Of a stretch of DNA of 64,000 nt, positions 33,558 to 46,026 are shown one piece after another (positions within the stretch are counted from its first letter, which is position 1; every line of letters starts with the position of its first letter). The translations under genes and the position numbers were made by a program. The DNA lies in assembly GCF_012489685.1 (NCBI RefSeq), contig NC_080044.1:66636732-66700731 (forward strand). Direction: 5' to 3'. Source of the stretch: Lotus japonicus (lineage: Eukaryota; Streptophyta; Magnoliopsida; Fabales; Fabaceae). Below the pieces are notes generated by a model that ran no database searches, had not been told where the DNA came from, and saw only the letters and a list, made by a program, of their open reading frames with translations.

Positions 33558-35243
33558 TGATAAAGGTTTTTTCCTCATTTTTTTTGTACTGCTTTTGGCT
33601 AAACCTTTATGATTAAATCATAGCAAAGCAGATACAGGTTTATCGTCCTCAGGGATTGTGTGAACATCAGTTTCACCAGTTAAACATTGATTTGAGCGGA
33701 TAAAAAGATGTTTGATAAATTGTTTTTGTGATTTTCAATATAAGGAAAGCGGTAAAAGAAGGTTTACAGAGATAACAAAGAAGAACACGTATTCAGAAAT
33801 GCATTCACATAATCCTTTGATTGCTTTGAACACAAAGACTTATGTAAAGGTTCGTTTCACTTACGATGTCGAGAGCTATCCACCTAACTATCCCTAGCCT
33901 AGGTGAATCTATCAGTTGGAATTCCTAGACGTAATCCCTTACCATCTAGAAAACCAAAAGGAACATTAAAACTCAAATTCTCTCTCAAAGACATTCACAA
34001 CAACAAATTTATCCTAATACAAGGTACCCTAGGCTTGCAAATCTCCGTTGTCACCCCGGAAACTCCTGTTAGAACTCAAAACCCCACCTGTCACGTGGAA
34101 GCCCACTATTGTTCCTACCTAAGATAATCTCACCATAAGACAACTAGTTCATTGAGTGGTTTCTCTCTTGAACCGGACCCGCAATTATCTCCCAATCTCA
34201 TGCTAGTCCATAAAAATCTAACACAAATCAATGATACTTGAAGTGTAGAAAGCAAAACTTTAACACACGGCGTGACCTAAGACATAGGCATTCTACTTTC
34301 ATTGATCTAAGCATACACCAACTCATATCAACCTCTCGATCTATTTATAAATTAGTGAAGCTCTTTTGATTATCAATTGATTGGTTAGAAGCATGAAGTA
34401 CAAAGAGAAACACCATACATGAAAGATTTCCATTTACATCAATAATTGAGTTTACAACAACCAAAGAACTAAGCTATAACATTCTAGATACAAAAATAGA
34501 AAAGAACATATACAAGAGATAAGAAAGGAAGAGATGAAACCCGAAGAACGGAGACGAATCCACGGCGATGGAAACTTTCTCAAGCTTTCCATAGCCACCA
34601 AGAGGTTGTCACCATGCTCCAAAGCTCCACTCTATCAATTCCTAGCTCAGGGACCCTTCCTCCATGAAGCCCAGCCTCCTCTGAATGTTTTAGGGAGGAA
34701 AAATGGTGAAGAATGGAAGAGATCTGGTGAAAAATCGTGTTCTGGCCTTTTATAAGGGTCCAAGGCGGTTTGGCTCGCTTAAGCGAGCTTGAGATTCGCT
34801 TAAGCGAGAGCCTTTTCTTAACACTGAAGTACTCTGCTCGCTTAAGCGAGCATAAGTCTCGCTTAAGCGAGGGTTCACTTTCCTTCTATGCCACTGAATG
34901 GCTCGCTTAAGCGAGAAAGAATTCGGCTTAAGCGAGATTGTCTTCCAGAATTGATACCCTCTGCCATATAATTTCTCTTAAGCGAGTAAACATTTGGCTT
35001 AAGCGAAATTCTTCATTTCTTGGCCTTTTGACATCTTGTGGCACAGATCTTCATAGACTTTCTCCTATCATTGAAAACAAAAGATTAAATGTGAAAAATA
35101 TAATAATTACTATATTTCTATACTAAAATTAAGTATTTACTAAATCAACTACTTATGGGGATAAAATAATCAACAATGCAAGCATATAGGTCAAATAAGT
35201 GCTTAAAATGATATTTAAAAACACGTAAAATTGGCACTTATCA
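33558..35243 (-). repeat. 5' LTR of the nested element
   Basis: This LTR is nearly identical to 28860-30544. It has the same TATA box (34747-34754) and the same palindrome array (about 34773-35007). One palindrome has changed from TTCGCTTAAG to TTCTCTTAAG. As the 5' LTR it would drive transcription of the element. Confidence 0.95.
34773..35007. promoter_or_regulatory. array of four 21-bp-spaced palindrome pairs (5' LTR)
   Basis: This is the copy of the 30074-30308 array, shifted by 4699 bp and keeping the 21-bp spacing. It lies about 19 bp upstream of the TATAAAAG box (34747-34754, minus strand) in the LTR that would act as promoter. Confidence 0.75.
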
Positions 35244-37252
35244 GTTACTCCTGAGGAAGCTTGGACTGGAAGAAAACCCAGTGTTAGGCATTTGAGGATT
35301 TTTGGCTCAGTTTGCTTCAGACATGTTCCAGATGCAAAGAGAAAGAAGCTTGATGATAGAGGACAGCTTCTAATTCTCTTAGGCTATCATTCAACTGGTG
35401 CTTATAGGGCTTTTAATCCTGTAACACAAAGTGTAGTGATCAGCAGAGACCTTCAATTTGATGAACATAGAAGCTTTGACTGGAATTCAGGTCAGAATGA
35501 ACAGTTGCAGAAAACTGTGCTTCAACTTGATCCTCTTGATGTTCTGACTGAAAGTGAATCTGCTCCAGTTGCTCCTAATGATCATGTTCAGAATCCGAGA
35601 TCACAGAGACAAAGGCAGTTGCCTCAGAGGTTCAGAGACTATGAAGTTTTTCCTGACTCTATGATAAATCCAGAAGGTGATCTAGTGCATATGGCACTGT
35701 TAGCAGAAATGGAGCCAGTAGATTTGAGTCAAGCCTTGAAAGAACCTCAGTGGATTGCTGTAATGACTGAAGAATTGAACTCTATTGAAAGAAACAACAC
35801 CTGGGAGCTGACTACTCTACCTGAGAAGAAGAAATCAATTGCTGTTAGATGGGTCTTCAAGGTTAAAATGAAGCCAAATGGAGAACTGGCCAAATACAAG
35901 GCCAGACTTGTTGCAAAAGGGTTTCTTCAGAAGCATGGATTGGACTATGATGAAGTGTTTGCACCAGTGGCTCGTCTTAATACTGTTAGATTAGTGGTTG
36001 CACTTGCAAGCTTCAGAAATTGGTCTTTGCATCAAATGGATGTGAAGTCCGCTTTTCTAAATGGACCACTAGATGAAGAAGTGTATGTTTGCCAACCTCC
36101 AGGGTTTGAGATTAAAGGCAAGGAGGATAAAGTGTACAGATTACACAAGCACCTCGGGCATGGAATAAGAGGATTGACTCTTTTCTGGTGAAACTGGGTT
36201 TTGTTAAAAGCACTACTGAATTTGGCATCTACATTAAGGGGGTGAGAATTGACAACTTGTTAATTGTGTGCTTATATGTAGATGACTTATTGATCACTGG
36301 AAGTAGTGAAGAGCAGATCAGGTTGTTTAAAAGAGAAATGCAAGCTGAATTTGAGATGACAGATTTAGGAAATTTGTCCTACTTTCTTGGCATTGAGTTT
36401 GTGAAAACTGCTGCTGGTATCTTGATGCACCAGAGGAAGTATTCCACTAATGTGCTCAAGAGGTTTCATATGTTTGATTGCAATCCAGTTGAAACTCCAG
36501 TTGAGACAGGACTTGTGCTTACCAATGATGAAGTTATTGACAAGTCAGTTGAGCCAGTAGACAAGACACTGTACAGACAGATGGTTGGTTCTCTCAGATA
36601 CATTTGCAATACTCGACCTGACTTGGCTTATGGTGTTGGATTGGTGAGTAGATATATGGAGAATCCTAGTCATACACACTTGTTGGCAGTCAAGAGATTG
36701 TTAAGATACTTGAAAGGCACTCTTGATTTTGGTTTAATGTTTCCAGCAGCACATGACAATATGAGACAAGAGTTGATGGGATTTTCTGATTCAGACTGGT
36801 GTGGTGATAAGTCAGATAGGAAGTCCACAACTGGTTACATTTTCAAGTTTGGTGAAGCTCCAGTTAGCTGGTGTTCTAAGAAACAGCAAGTGGTTGCTTT
36901 GTCTAGTTGTGAGGCTGAGTATATAGCTGCATGTATGGGAAGTTGTCAAGCTTTATGGCTGCAAACTCTCCTTGAAGACTTGAAAATCATTGGTTCTGGT
37001 CCTGTGACACTGATTGTAGACAATAAATCTGCAATTAATCTTGCAAAGAATCTTGTAGCTCACGGGAAGAGTAAGCATATTGAGACCAGATTCCACTTCC
37101 TTAGGGATCAAGTGAGCAAGAATAAATTGAGGTTGCAATTCTGCAGGACAGGTGAACAAGTTGCTGATGTGCTTACTAAAGCATTGAAGAAGGAAGCTTT
37201 CTTGAAGTTTAGGAAGAGCTTGGGGGTTCGGAGTTTGAACCAAACTGATTAA
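35244..37252 (+). pseudogene. copia integrase end, reverse transcriptase and RNase H
   Basis: The copia frame resumes right after the nested element (LRIFGSVCFRHVPDAKRKKL). The reverse transcriptase begins near 35770 (NNTWELTTLP, KARLVAKGF, QMDVKSAFLNG), and the catalytic YVDDLLITG is at about 36276. RNase H follows (GFSDSDWCGD, SSCEAEYIA, VDNKSA) and ends with TKAL near 37180. At about 36149 a short deletion of about 22 nt removes a conserved stretch and shifts the frame, so the second half is read from about 36188 in another frame. The enzyme is not expected to work. Confidence 0.93.
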
Positions 37253-37259
37253 GGAGGTG
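37251..37259 (+). other. copia polypurine tract
   Basis: AAGGAGGTG directly precedes the TGTTGGAG start of the 3' LTR. Confidence 0.75.
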
Positions 37260-37511
37260 TGTTGGAGATTAACCAGTTAATCATGTAATCAGTTAGGTTA
37301 GTTAAGGTGTTTAGTTAGACTTACTTGTAAGTGGTTTAGTTTGTTAGTGTTAGGACTTGTGTATAAATAGACTAAAGTGTAAGCACCTATTGTCATATTG
37401 AATAAAATCAGTTTTTCCCCCAATTCACTTCTGTTCTCTCTCATGTGTGTGTTGTGATGTATCTGTTGTGTGTGACTGTGTTGTATCTGTGATAGAACTC
37501 TGAACTTGACA
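37260..37511 (+). repeat. 3' LTR of the copia element
   Basis: The 252-bp copy of the 5' LTR lacks about 5 bp near 37326. It ends GAACTTGACA before the TACTT target copy. Confidence 0.95.
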
Positions 37512-37582
37512 TACTTGAGGATCAATAAACCAAGATTGTATTGTACAAGAATAACAAATTTCAGGCCTTGTCCTGTCTCTAT

Positions 37583-37849
37583 CGCTACAAGAAAAGCTAT
37601 AATTAGGGTCGGCAGTTTACGAGCTAAAAACTAACGCTACAATTGATTTAGCATTGACTTGGCATCGGCGTTGTGACTCATGTTAAAAAGACTCGAATTT
37701 AACTTGTTTCGCCGGCTGTGATTCCTATTGTTGGTTTGGCCAACTTCAAGCTGACAATACACATGTGTCACGATGGTATATAAAATGATTCTAAACTTTA
37801 AGAGGTAGCGTTTTCCGTGGTCGGCGCTGATTATAAAATTTTTTGTAGA
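37583..37849. mobile_element. degraded CACTA-like MITE
   Basis: CGCTACAAGAAAAGC at the left resembles the CACTACAAGAAAA end of plant CACTA elements. The right end, inverted, reads CTACAAAAAATTTTATAATC and shares the following CGCCGAC/GTCGGC region. The outermost bases and the 3-bp target duplication are not intact. There is no coding part. Confidence 0.5.
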
Positions 37850-40275
37850 AAAAAATAACTGTATCACATGATGTACAACTTATAAATTGAAAAACTTAAT
37901 GAAATAATTTTAATGTTTGGCAATATAAAAATAGTCTTAAATACATTTACAGGAAACTTAAACCTCAAACCTTGCCAACCACCATATAACTAGGTTCAAC
38001 TATTTTTATGCAACTTAAAAAAAAAACTATTTTTATGCAACTTATGCCAAAATTGAGTTGAGCCTCTTGTTGGGCCATTATGCGAGATCCAGTAGAGCAC
38101 CTTATCTATTTAGAAGAGTGCAGAGGTTGGCCCTTCCAAACCTAACTAATAAAAGAGTCCATAACAAATCTTGTACGGATCAATCCATTGCATCCCTTGT
38201 CACCTCTTAAAAAGTCCATAAATAGGGGTAATCTCCTCTCATCATGTATGCATATATAATCCTAACCTTACTTCACCTCTAATCTTATTGATTTAAGTGT
38301 CAGAGTGCCATTTACAATTTATAAGTACGTTTATCATCATCGCTTGTGACCAATCTTGTCCAACACTCCATCGGATCTTGAGCAGCCTAACTCAAGTGCA
38401 CCTCCCTTAGTATAATGAAGTGTTTGCTAGTAACATGAACGAAATCAGCACGCCGTGAAGCAAATCCCCACAAATCCTTACTAATTAAATGACAGTTCAT
38501 TCCATATTGATCATATTTTAGTATATGTAGTTATCTACTATGTCACATATATACTCGATTAGCTTTACATTTTCTTTCCAAGATCGATGTCAAAAAGCTA
38601 ATCTTTATCGTTTTTATTTAACAAGTGTATTAATCAAGTGTTCATTATTCTAATGAAAAATGGTTAACCATAATGATACCTGTTAGATGCCTTTCATTCA
38701 TGTCAATCATACTTGTCTAGTTTCTTTCCACCAACGTTGGCCCGCGAGCATGCTAGGATATGATGCCCCCCTCTACTTTTTCTAGCTTTTTCTTCTCCTT
38801 ATTGGGGCTTATGTGGTGGCCCTGAGGAAAGCTCTATAGTCCTCTGCCAACTAGTCTTTCATTAATTTTAATCATCTCAAAATGCATCATGCTTAGCTTA
38901 AGTTTATGGCTTTCATTTAAAGATGCCTAAAAGAAAGGGGCCTCTTGAGTCTTTATGCTATCCTTCAATGCTCTATTATGGCCAGCATGTGTTTTCTCTC
39001 ATTGCAAATCTCATAGGCTAGTTTTCTACAATCAAAATGTATTTGCAAACTGTCACAATACATGTACCACCAACTGCGTCACCGACTTTTGTGGACCGTC
39101 ACAAAGTGAGAAATAGGGAAAAAAAAATAACCTTACGATTTTCTAGCCGTTAAAAATCGTCACAAAAGTGAACGTTGGAGTGATCTACCACTACTTGGTG
39201 GTACACTTATCTTTTTCAGTTTGAAAATCAAGTCTCAATCTCAAGTGTGTTAAAAATATAATCATTCATGTGGCTTTATGCAAGCCCGTTTGGGCTTTAA
39301 GTGTGTGTTAGAAAGCACCTACTATATGCGATTGTTAAACTTTATATTAGAAGAATTGGCGGCATCAATGATCGAACTTACCGCTTAGTCGTAGAGACTT
39401 TGATATAATATTAAGAATTAATTATTCCAAAAGAGGTTAAATTATTGAATAAGAATCAAATAAATGATTTTATATTATTATTTTTTAAGAATTGTATCCC
39501 TTTCCATAGGAGTAACTTCACATAATAGTCGACATGTACAATCATCTCAAGTGTAACCGCACTTTCCATGTGTGATATTGATATATATACTAAATACTCT
39601 CTCCGTTCCTTAATATAAGAACCAAGCAACCACTTCACACCATTTAAGAATTCATGCTCTTCAGAAACATTTTGGTATGTGTATGTGATATTTTCCTGAT
39701 ATTTGTCATTGGACTGTAGCAATTATACTGTAAAATATCTGTATGTAATCACTTGGTTTGCTTCAGATTCAATTTTTCATACGATGGATCAATTTGTTCA
39801 ATAACAATGATGCACATGATGCCATTTTCTTTCTGTCCACTTATGCTTTGTCCACTTTCATAAATGTAGAAAATTTAAGTATGAGAAATGAAATCTGTTA
39901 ATAATGAGTCAAGTCATGACAGTAAAAAAAAAAACAGAAAATTCGTTATATTAAGCTTTTGGGCTAAATTGAAGTTTTTCTTTTAGTTTTCTTAATGTGG
40001 TGAGAAGATTAGTGGGGTTTGTAAATCATTATTGAAAAATTTGATTCCTACATCAACTTTTCAGCTGTGTCGACCTACACCTCTCAATATCAATATATTT
40101 TCTTTTAAAAAACAAGTTTAACATATAATTATGAAAAATTGGCCTACATTTATAAGAGTTTAAAAACTATAATATAAACTCAGGATGTGACTAGATGGTA
40201 TAATCATTATATTAATATCCTGGAGACTTAGATTATATTAATATCCTGGAGACTTAACTGCTATAAATATGCATG
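37850..40275. other. intergenic DNA before the FORKED1-like gene
   Basis: No gene is seen. At about 39596-39700 a partial Stowaway-like end (CTCTCCGTTCCTTAATATAAG) is present. At 39060-39170 a GACCGTCACAAA stretch resembles CACTA-type ends. Neither can be bounded. Confidence 0.45.
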
Positions 40276-40375
40276 CATGCTTGCTTACATATATTCATAT
40301 CTGAATTTTCATCCTGTTCAATTCATTTGCAAAATAATTTGTTCTCTGAATGTGAAGATCGTACATCACATTATC

Positions 40376-43105
40376 ATGGCTTCCAATTATAATCTATCCC
40401 CTTCAGATGCACATCCTGAGACCATGGATTTTCTTTCACTTGCTTGGTGTGACTTTGCTGTCCAAGCTCTGCAGCCAGAACCACAACATGGATCAGTTGT
40501 TCTAGTTGATAATCCTATGAAGCAGCTAGAGCCTAGTAGCCCCATGGTGAGTCAACTCAAGCTGCAACTGTTCCATTTTTATTCTTATAATTAATGTTCA
40601 ATTTCTTCAACCTACTCACTTGGGCCAATTATTTGTGAAAACTTTTACAAGATGGAAAAGAGTGCTAGAATGGATGATGCAGATTTCAGGTCTCTACCTT
40701 CATGGAAGTCTAATGATATGAAGGTAAGACATCACACAATAGAAGCATGTCATCTAATGAACGTTAGAGCTTTACTTCGAGACAAAATGTGAAAAAAACT
40801 CTTCTATAAATTGTGATGAAAATTCGTTCAGATTGTACTGGCTATCCAAACACTAATACCATAATGAGAAACGACCTTTATGACTAATTTTCTTGTTGCC
40901 TTTTGTTTTATCAGTCATGGATATGGATGCAACAAGCCATGCATCCTGAATTGAATTACAATAGCTGTTTCAGAAAGAAATGGGTATGTATTCTTTTCTC
41001 TCAATCTCGCGGGGATTAAATCTTTAATTTATAAATAGTGTCTCATTTCTTATCCCGCCAATGAATTTTTGTTATGCCAAATAAAAACCACCGGAAGTTT
41101 GTTACTACTATATCTATGTCGTTGTTAATTTACATGTCAGAATTTCATCGGTAGAACAAGAAATAAGACATCATATTGAGGCAAAAGATCTTGATGGAGT
41201 CTGCATGCTAGTTCATTTGATTGAAAGTAGTATTTTTTTACCATGTAGATGCCATGGAAGCAGATCATACCATTGAAGAGTGTCTCAATAAAGAAATGGT
41301 TTAAAGAAATAAAGCTGAGGAGGAAAGAAGATCAGAGATTGCAAAGAGCAGAGGTGCATGCAGCTATATCTATAGCAGGGGTAGCAGCAGCTCTTGCTGC
41401 TATTGCTGCTGAAAATTCCAAAAAAGAGTCCAATGAAGATAGAGATGCAGCAATAGCCTCTGCAACTGCCTTGGTTGCTGCTCAATGTGCAAAAGTAGCT
41501 GAAGCAATGGGGGCAAAGAAAGAGCACCTTGGGAGTGTGATTGGCTCAGCCATGAGTGGCACAAGTCCAAGTGATATTCTCACTCTCACTGCTGCAGCTG
41601 TAACATGTAATTTTCTCATCCTCACTCATCTGTTTAAATACCTGTTATTTTATTTTAAGGGGATTTATAGATACAAGATATAGGAGCAAGAGATTTTGGA
41701 GCTAAATATATGTTATTGGTATATGGGGTGACATAAGTGTTAAACTTCCTGGCCCAATTGAATCTTGACATGGCCCTCCCCCAATAGAAAAGGCAATTTT
41801 TAGGACTATTTCATTTTTGTATATATAGATGAAGAAATTTGTTACATGAGCAAAAGGATGAAAACATCACTTCATTTTTATATTTTTAACTGTTATTGGT
41901 GTTCATGCCTTCTATATTTTATGTACCATCTGTTGTTGTTGCTGATAGACTCTGTTGGGTAAGTGCAGCATTAAAAGGAGCAACCACACTTAAAGCAAGA
42001 TCAGGATGCAAAAACAGATTGAGTGGGGGAGTCCCCATCTTGCCAATTGAAGACAACAATGATTTGGACTTTGACTTTGAAAAAGGGAGATTGATTCTTT
42101 CACAGGGTGCTGAGTTATATGTGGAAACACCAGAAGGTACATTTGTGCAACAAAAAGCCCTGCTCTGCAGTACCATAATTCTTAACTTCTAACTATAGAA
42201 ATTACTTCACCAACATATATAACTAAATAGCTTTAAGAAGGAGAATTATTAGCTATTAAGCCTTATTTGCTTTTCTAATTTATGATTGTTTCAATTGTCT
42301 AAACAGGGAGGTACATGCCGAGATCTGTGGCAGTAGTTCTAAATGGTGATGCCAAGGTCAGGATCATGATCTATCAAGTTTGACTTGTATCAATTGGATT
42401 TAAAATGAAAACATATCCAGAAAACAATCATATAAAGCTACTTTCCATTTATTGACTTATAAAATGTTTGGTCTCATGGTGAAATGCTCCAGCATCACTT
42501 ATGGTTAGAAATTACAATTCTTACCTTGTGGGTAAATTTGACAAGGATTTTAACTTTCAAGCAAATCATAAAACCAAACATGCTATTAGTTAATAGTAAT
42601 ACGCTTCCTAAGAAAATACAGGCACCTTATAATTGAATCATCTGTTCAATTGAACTTTCAATGAGAAATTTTCAATTATTGAAACTTCCATACTTGAAGT
42701 CTTTAATCTTTGAATTTGAAGTCTAGCAATTGAGCTCAGGATTAACATAAACATAGTGGAATAAATCTAGCTTTACAGGTCTATAGGTATGTCTTTTTTG
42801 TCATTCTGACTTCAAATGCAATGATCTTCATTCTAAAATTACAGGTTGTACTTGTGATGAGGAAGCACAATCTATTTAAAAGCAAGAAGGAGAGTATCGT
42901 GGTAAATCTGCATGCAGAGCTGTATAAAGGTTCAGAAGGTGAGGATGGTGGAACATGTTATCTGATTGTCTTAACAACAAGAAGAGGCACTTTCAAGCTA
43001 GACATGGTGGATGATTTCCGTCGTTACAAGACATGGGCCACAACCATCAATCATATGCTTAGGATTTCCAATTCTTTTGCAAAATATGAGCTTCAATATT
43101 ACTGA
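40376..43105 (+). CDS. FORKED1-like protein (VAN3-binding DUF828 + PH domain)
   Basis: Exons are 40376-40546, 40652-40723, 40915-40983, 41249-41606, 41969-42136, 42307-42356 and 42845-43105, giving 382 residues. All junctions are GT-AG and the frame is kept. The first part (MDFLSLAWCDFAVQAL; WKQIIPLKSVSIKKWFKEIK; HAAISIAGVAAALAAIAAE; ALVAAQCAKVAEAMGA) is the VAN3-binding region. The last exons (GAELYVETPEGRYMPRSVAV, then HNLFKSKKE … RRGTFKLDMVDDFRRYKTWA) form a plant PH-like domain. Family members bind the ARF-GAP VAN3 at the trans-Golgi network and help vein patterning through PIN1 traffic. ATG 40376 is chosen because upstream in-frame residues are not family-like. The protein is shorter than FORKED1 itself, so it is a FORKED1-LIKE paralogue. 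Confidence 0.88.
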
Positions 43106-44984
43106 AATTATATTGATCCTATTAATAAGCACTTATTTACCTTTTTGTATCCATTTGCATCGTTGTAATGTATTGGTAACTATAACATTATGTCGATCAT
43201 TCCCACTGTTGAATTCAAACTATTTGCAATCAGTCTTCTGGTGAAAGAAAGTAATTTTACATTTGTCATGTTCTGATATGATAATTGTCGGCACCAAAAG
43301 CACCTGCACATTAGCCTTGAAGGCTTAAAGTCACGCCAAAATTTTCAAAGTGTACAATAACCATCCATAGTGAGATTTAGTTCAGTATCAATAATGATTT
43401 GTAAACATACAGCTTGAGCAACATACAAGTGACAGTAACTGCCACAAAATGAGAGGGCGAAAACCTCCGCTAAACATTTTTTTTCTTAGAATTCAACGGC
43501 GGCTAAGCGCCTAGGTCGAATGGATGTGGCTCTCTAATCACTATAGAATCTATGTATAAGAGCTTTTTAGATATTTATTATAAAGAGTGTGAGTGTACAA
43601 GCGGGTGGGACAATTGAAAGAAATGTTTGTGTTGTAAAATTTTCACGTAGTATAATAATCTAGTTGTAGATAGATAATAACCATGTTTTTTTCTCCAAAT
43701 AGTAATATTGTGATTGTGTTATGATTATATTGCTGCGAGTGCTTATATAAACATGCATATATATATATATGGACTACAAATGAAAATGCACATAAGTGGC
43801 GGCTTATAACTTCCTCAAATGTCTGTGGTAGATACAAATTTAAACGACCGCAAAAGTGTATGTCTAAAACGTGTCAACAAAATATATATATTGAGTCTAA
43901 GTGTCTAACAATTATTTTTGTGGTTTTCTATGACACAATTTCTAATACGAAAAGTATTGATGAACATTCATTATTTAGAGATATTCTTTAGACATACCAC
44001 TTTACGGGGTTAAAAAAACCCCACAAAATTGTATGTTTAAGAATGCCTACCATAAAATGAATGTCTACATCTCCATACTAATTGTTGGTATAAGCCCAAG
44101 ATTTCAGATTGTAAACCTTCAAGTAGTTTGTTTTATAATTATGATTATGATTGTTATATTAAGAAACAGTCACTGGCTCAATGTGCTTTGTGTTATAGCG
44201 ATCATGCTCTGGTGACACCTTTTACAGGGACAGTACCAACTAACTAACTGGCATTTTCTTAGTGGACATTTTACTTTTCTTGCATCTCAATGCACGTTTT
44301 CTTTTAGCGACTGGAAATAGGGACATGAATGAATAAGATAAGATATGTTTTGTTTCGTTTTCTTGGTAGACAAAAAGGTTATAAGCTTCTCCAACAGACC
44401 AACGGCATGTCGACTATCCAACAAAAATATCACACAGAAACTGAGCCCATAACTTTTGTTGGGTACTTGTGAGTATGTTTTGAAGGTGACATGACAGGAA
44501 AGAAAGGAAATCTTACACTTTTTTCTTGTGCTTCCCATGTATTATACTTGGAAGAGAAGTAGTGAGGTACTATAGTTTGAGTCAAAACATTCACATAGAT
44601 TCTCTCTGTGAGCTTATTTATTTTCATTCATAAGGCTTGAATCATAAAATTCCTCTAAGAACCATCAAACATATAACACCTAAATCCACTTGAGAGAACC
44701 TACTGCAAGTGGAAAATCTCATACTTTCATGGAAGTTAGATTTTTTTTTCTTTCTAAAATTTGTATAAATTTTTAACTATATATAAATATTTAAAAGTAT
44801 TTTCCGATGGGATGTAAAAAAAAGAAAATTTAAAGGTATACATACTAAATTTCGTAGCCTTCGTAATGAGCTTCAATTTATAGTATTTACTGCACTTTTA
44901 GAATGCATAAAAACTTAAATAATAGTTAATTAAATGTATGTATAGAGTTTTTTGAATTCCCTATACATTTAGCTTAGTGATTTG
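43106..44984. other. intergenic DNA, nothing assignable
   Basis: AT-rich sequence between the FORKED1-like gene and the LINE tail at 44985. Short open frames here have no domain features. Confidence 0.5.
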
Positions 44985-45137
44985 CAAGCGAGAAGAATAC
45001 TGTTGCTGATTCGCTTGCTCGGCAATCAGCAAGAGATGCATCTCCTAGACGTGACCCCCAGCTGGTCTTTCTGCCCTACTTCTGCAGGATGCTTTAGTGT
45101 AGCCTTGTTGTTTTTTTTCCGTATGTAACCAAAAAAA
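44985..45137 (+). mobile_element. LINE 3' fragment with end of RNase H
   Basis: In the plus frame from about 44991 the sequence encodes EKNTVADSLARQSARD, the typical end of a LINE RNase H domain, up to a TAG near 45096. An A-run at about 45130-45137 follows. TTTGCAAGC before and TTCAAGC after may be remains of a target duplication. Confidence 0.65.
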
Positions 45138-45399
45138 ATTCAAGCATACAAATTTATGACTTGAATTTGAATAACAACCTTCGAAAAACCTTAATTTAGG
45201 TCTGGTCCATAGTGATTGTGAATTTTTTAGTTTTTTATTTTTTAATCTAGAAAAAAAAATGTGTTCCATAAAAATAGAGTTGGAATAATTTTTTACTCTA
45301 TTGCAATATAATTTCAGCCTAATTTTTAAAACCACAAAAATTATTGTGTGATTATAACTTTTAGTTTCAATAACATGTAATATTAGTACCCACCATCTC

Positions 45400-45800
45400 T
45401 AATGTTGTCGCTGCTACATCCATCACCATCCACCACCACCTCCCACCATCGCCTCTATCAACGTCATCTTCACTTTCTACCACCACCACCACCACCACTA
45501 CCGCCACTACCACTACCGCCACTAGGTAACACTCATTTCTACCACCACCTTCATTTCCATTACTACTTACACCATCGTCCTCCACAACCATGCCTACATC
45601 ACCACCACTACTACCACTGCCATCACCACTGTTGATGTCATAGCCTCCACTAGGTAACACCCAATTCCATCAACACCACCTCCAACATCACCATTGATGT
45701 CACTCTTCACCACTATAACCGTTGCTGCTACCACCCTCCACTAACATCATTGTCGCAGCCACCATAGCTACCGACACCATTTGCCAACACACAATTCTAC
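45400..45800. repeat. CAC/CAT-rich low-complexity region
   Basis: Degenerate trinucleotide repeats (CAC, CAT, TAC) are arranged in longer blocks; CACTAGGTAACAC recurs at about 45520 and 45649. Open frames on both strands here are repeat translations (Pro/His on plus, Gly/Val/Asp on minus) and are not called genes. It ends about 230 bp upstream of the PIG-B gene. Confidence 0.75.
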
Positions 45801-46026
45801 CATCATCGCTACCGCTGTCCTTAAATAATTTGAATCAAAATGGGCCTCATACAGCTGGCCCATGAATGAAAGATATTCATAAATTGATCTTTGCTTTGTA
45901 GACAAATCCAGAAAACATCATTCCGGGTCGGGTCAGATCGAGAAACGGGTTTTCTGGCATTTCCACCTTCCTCGTGTAGCAGAACACAGAAATCTGCTTC
46001 TTTCTTCTGATTCTCAGACTGAGAGA

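Larger units (their letters stand above)
28860..35243 (-). mobile_element. non-coding LTR retrotransposon (LARD-like), nested in copia
   Basis: The 6384-bp element has LTRs of 1685 and 1686 bp, TG…CA ends and a 5-bp GTTAC duplication. The primer site (33536-33553) and the polypurine tract (about 30545-30558) show it is oriented on the minus strand. Its 3-kb interior has no gag or pol, and its longest open frame is about 117 codons. It is therefore a large retrotransposon derivative copied in trans. The primer site suggests a Ty3/gypsy Tat/Athila-like helper. The LTRs differ by about ten substitutions and one indel (about 0.6 %), clearly less than the host copia LTRs. Confidence 0.93.
26255..37511 (+). 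mobile_element. Ty1/copia LTR retrotransposon, interrupted
   Basis: TACTT is duplicated at 26250-26254 and 37512-37516. Inside are 257- and 252-bp LTRs, a Met-tRNA type primer site, gag, protease, integrase, reverse transcriptase, RNase H and a polypurine tract. The domain order, protease before integrase before reverse transcriptase, defines copia. The 11.3-kb span is due to a 6.4-kb LTR element inserted in the integrase region (28860-35243). Without it the element is about 4.9 kb, a normal copia size. Coding lesions (one small deletion, one stop, one deletion in reverse transcriptase and the insertion) make it defective. Confidence 0.97.

Noticed and set aside
42045..42060. Alternative acceptor for exon 5 of the FORKED1-like gene at GCTGATAG (about 41948)
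   Set aside because: Using it brings an immediate in-frame stop; the acceptor ending at 41968 keeps the frame and gives the family-like LKGATTLKAR.
45367..45660. Gly/Val/Asp-rich and Pro/His-rich frames on opposite strands
   Set aside because: Both are translations of degenerate CAC/CAT repeats.
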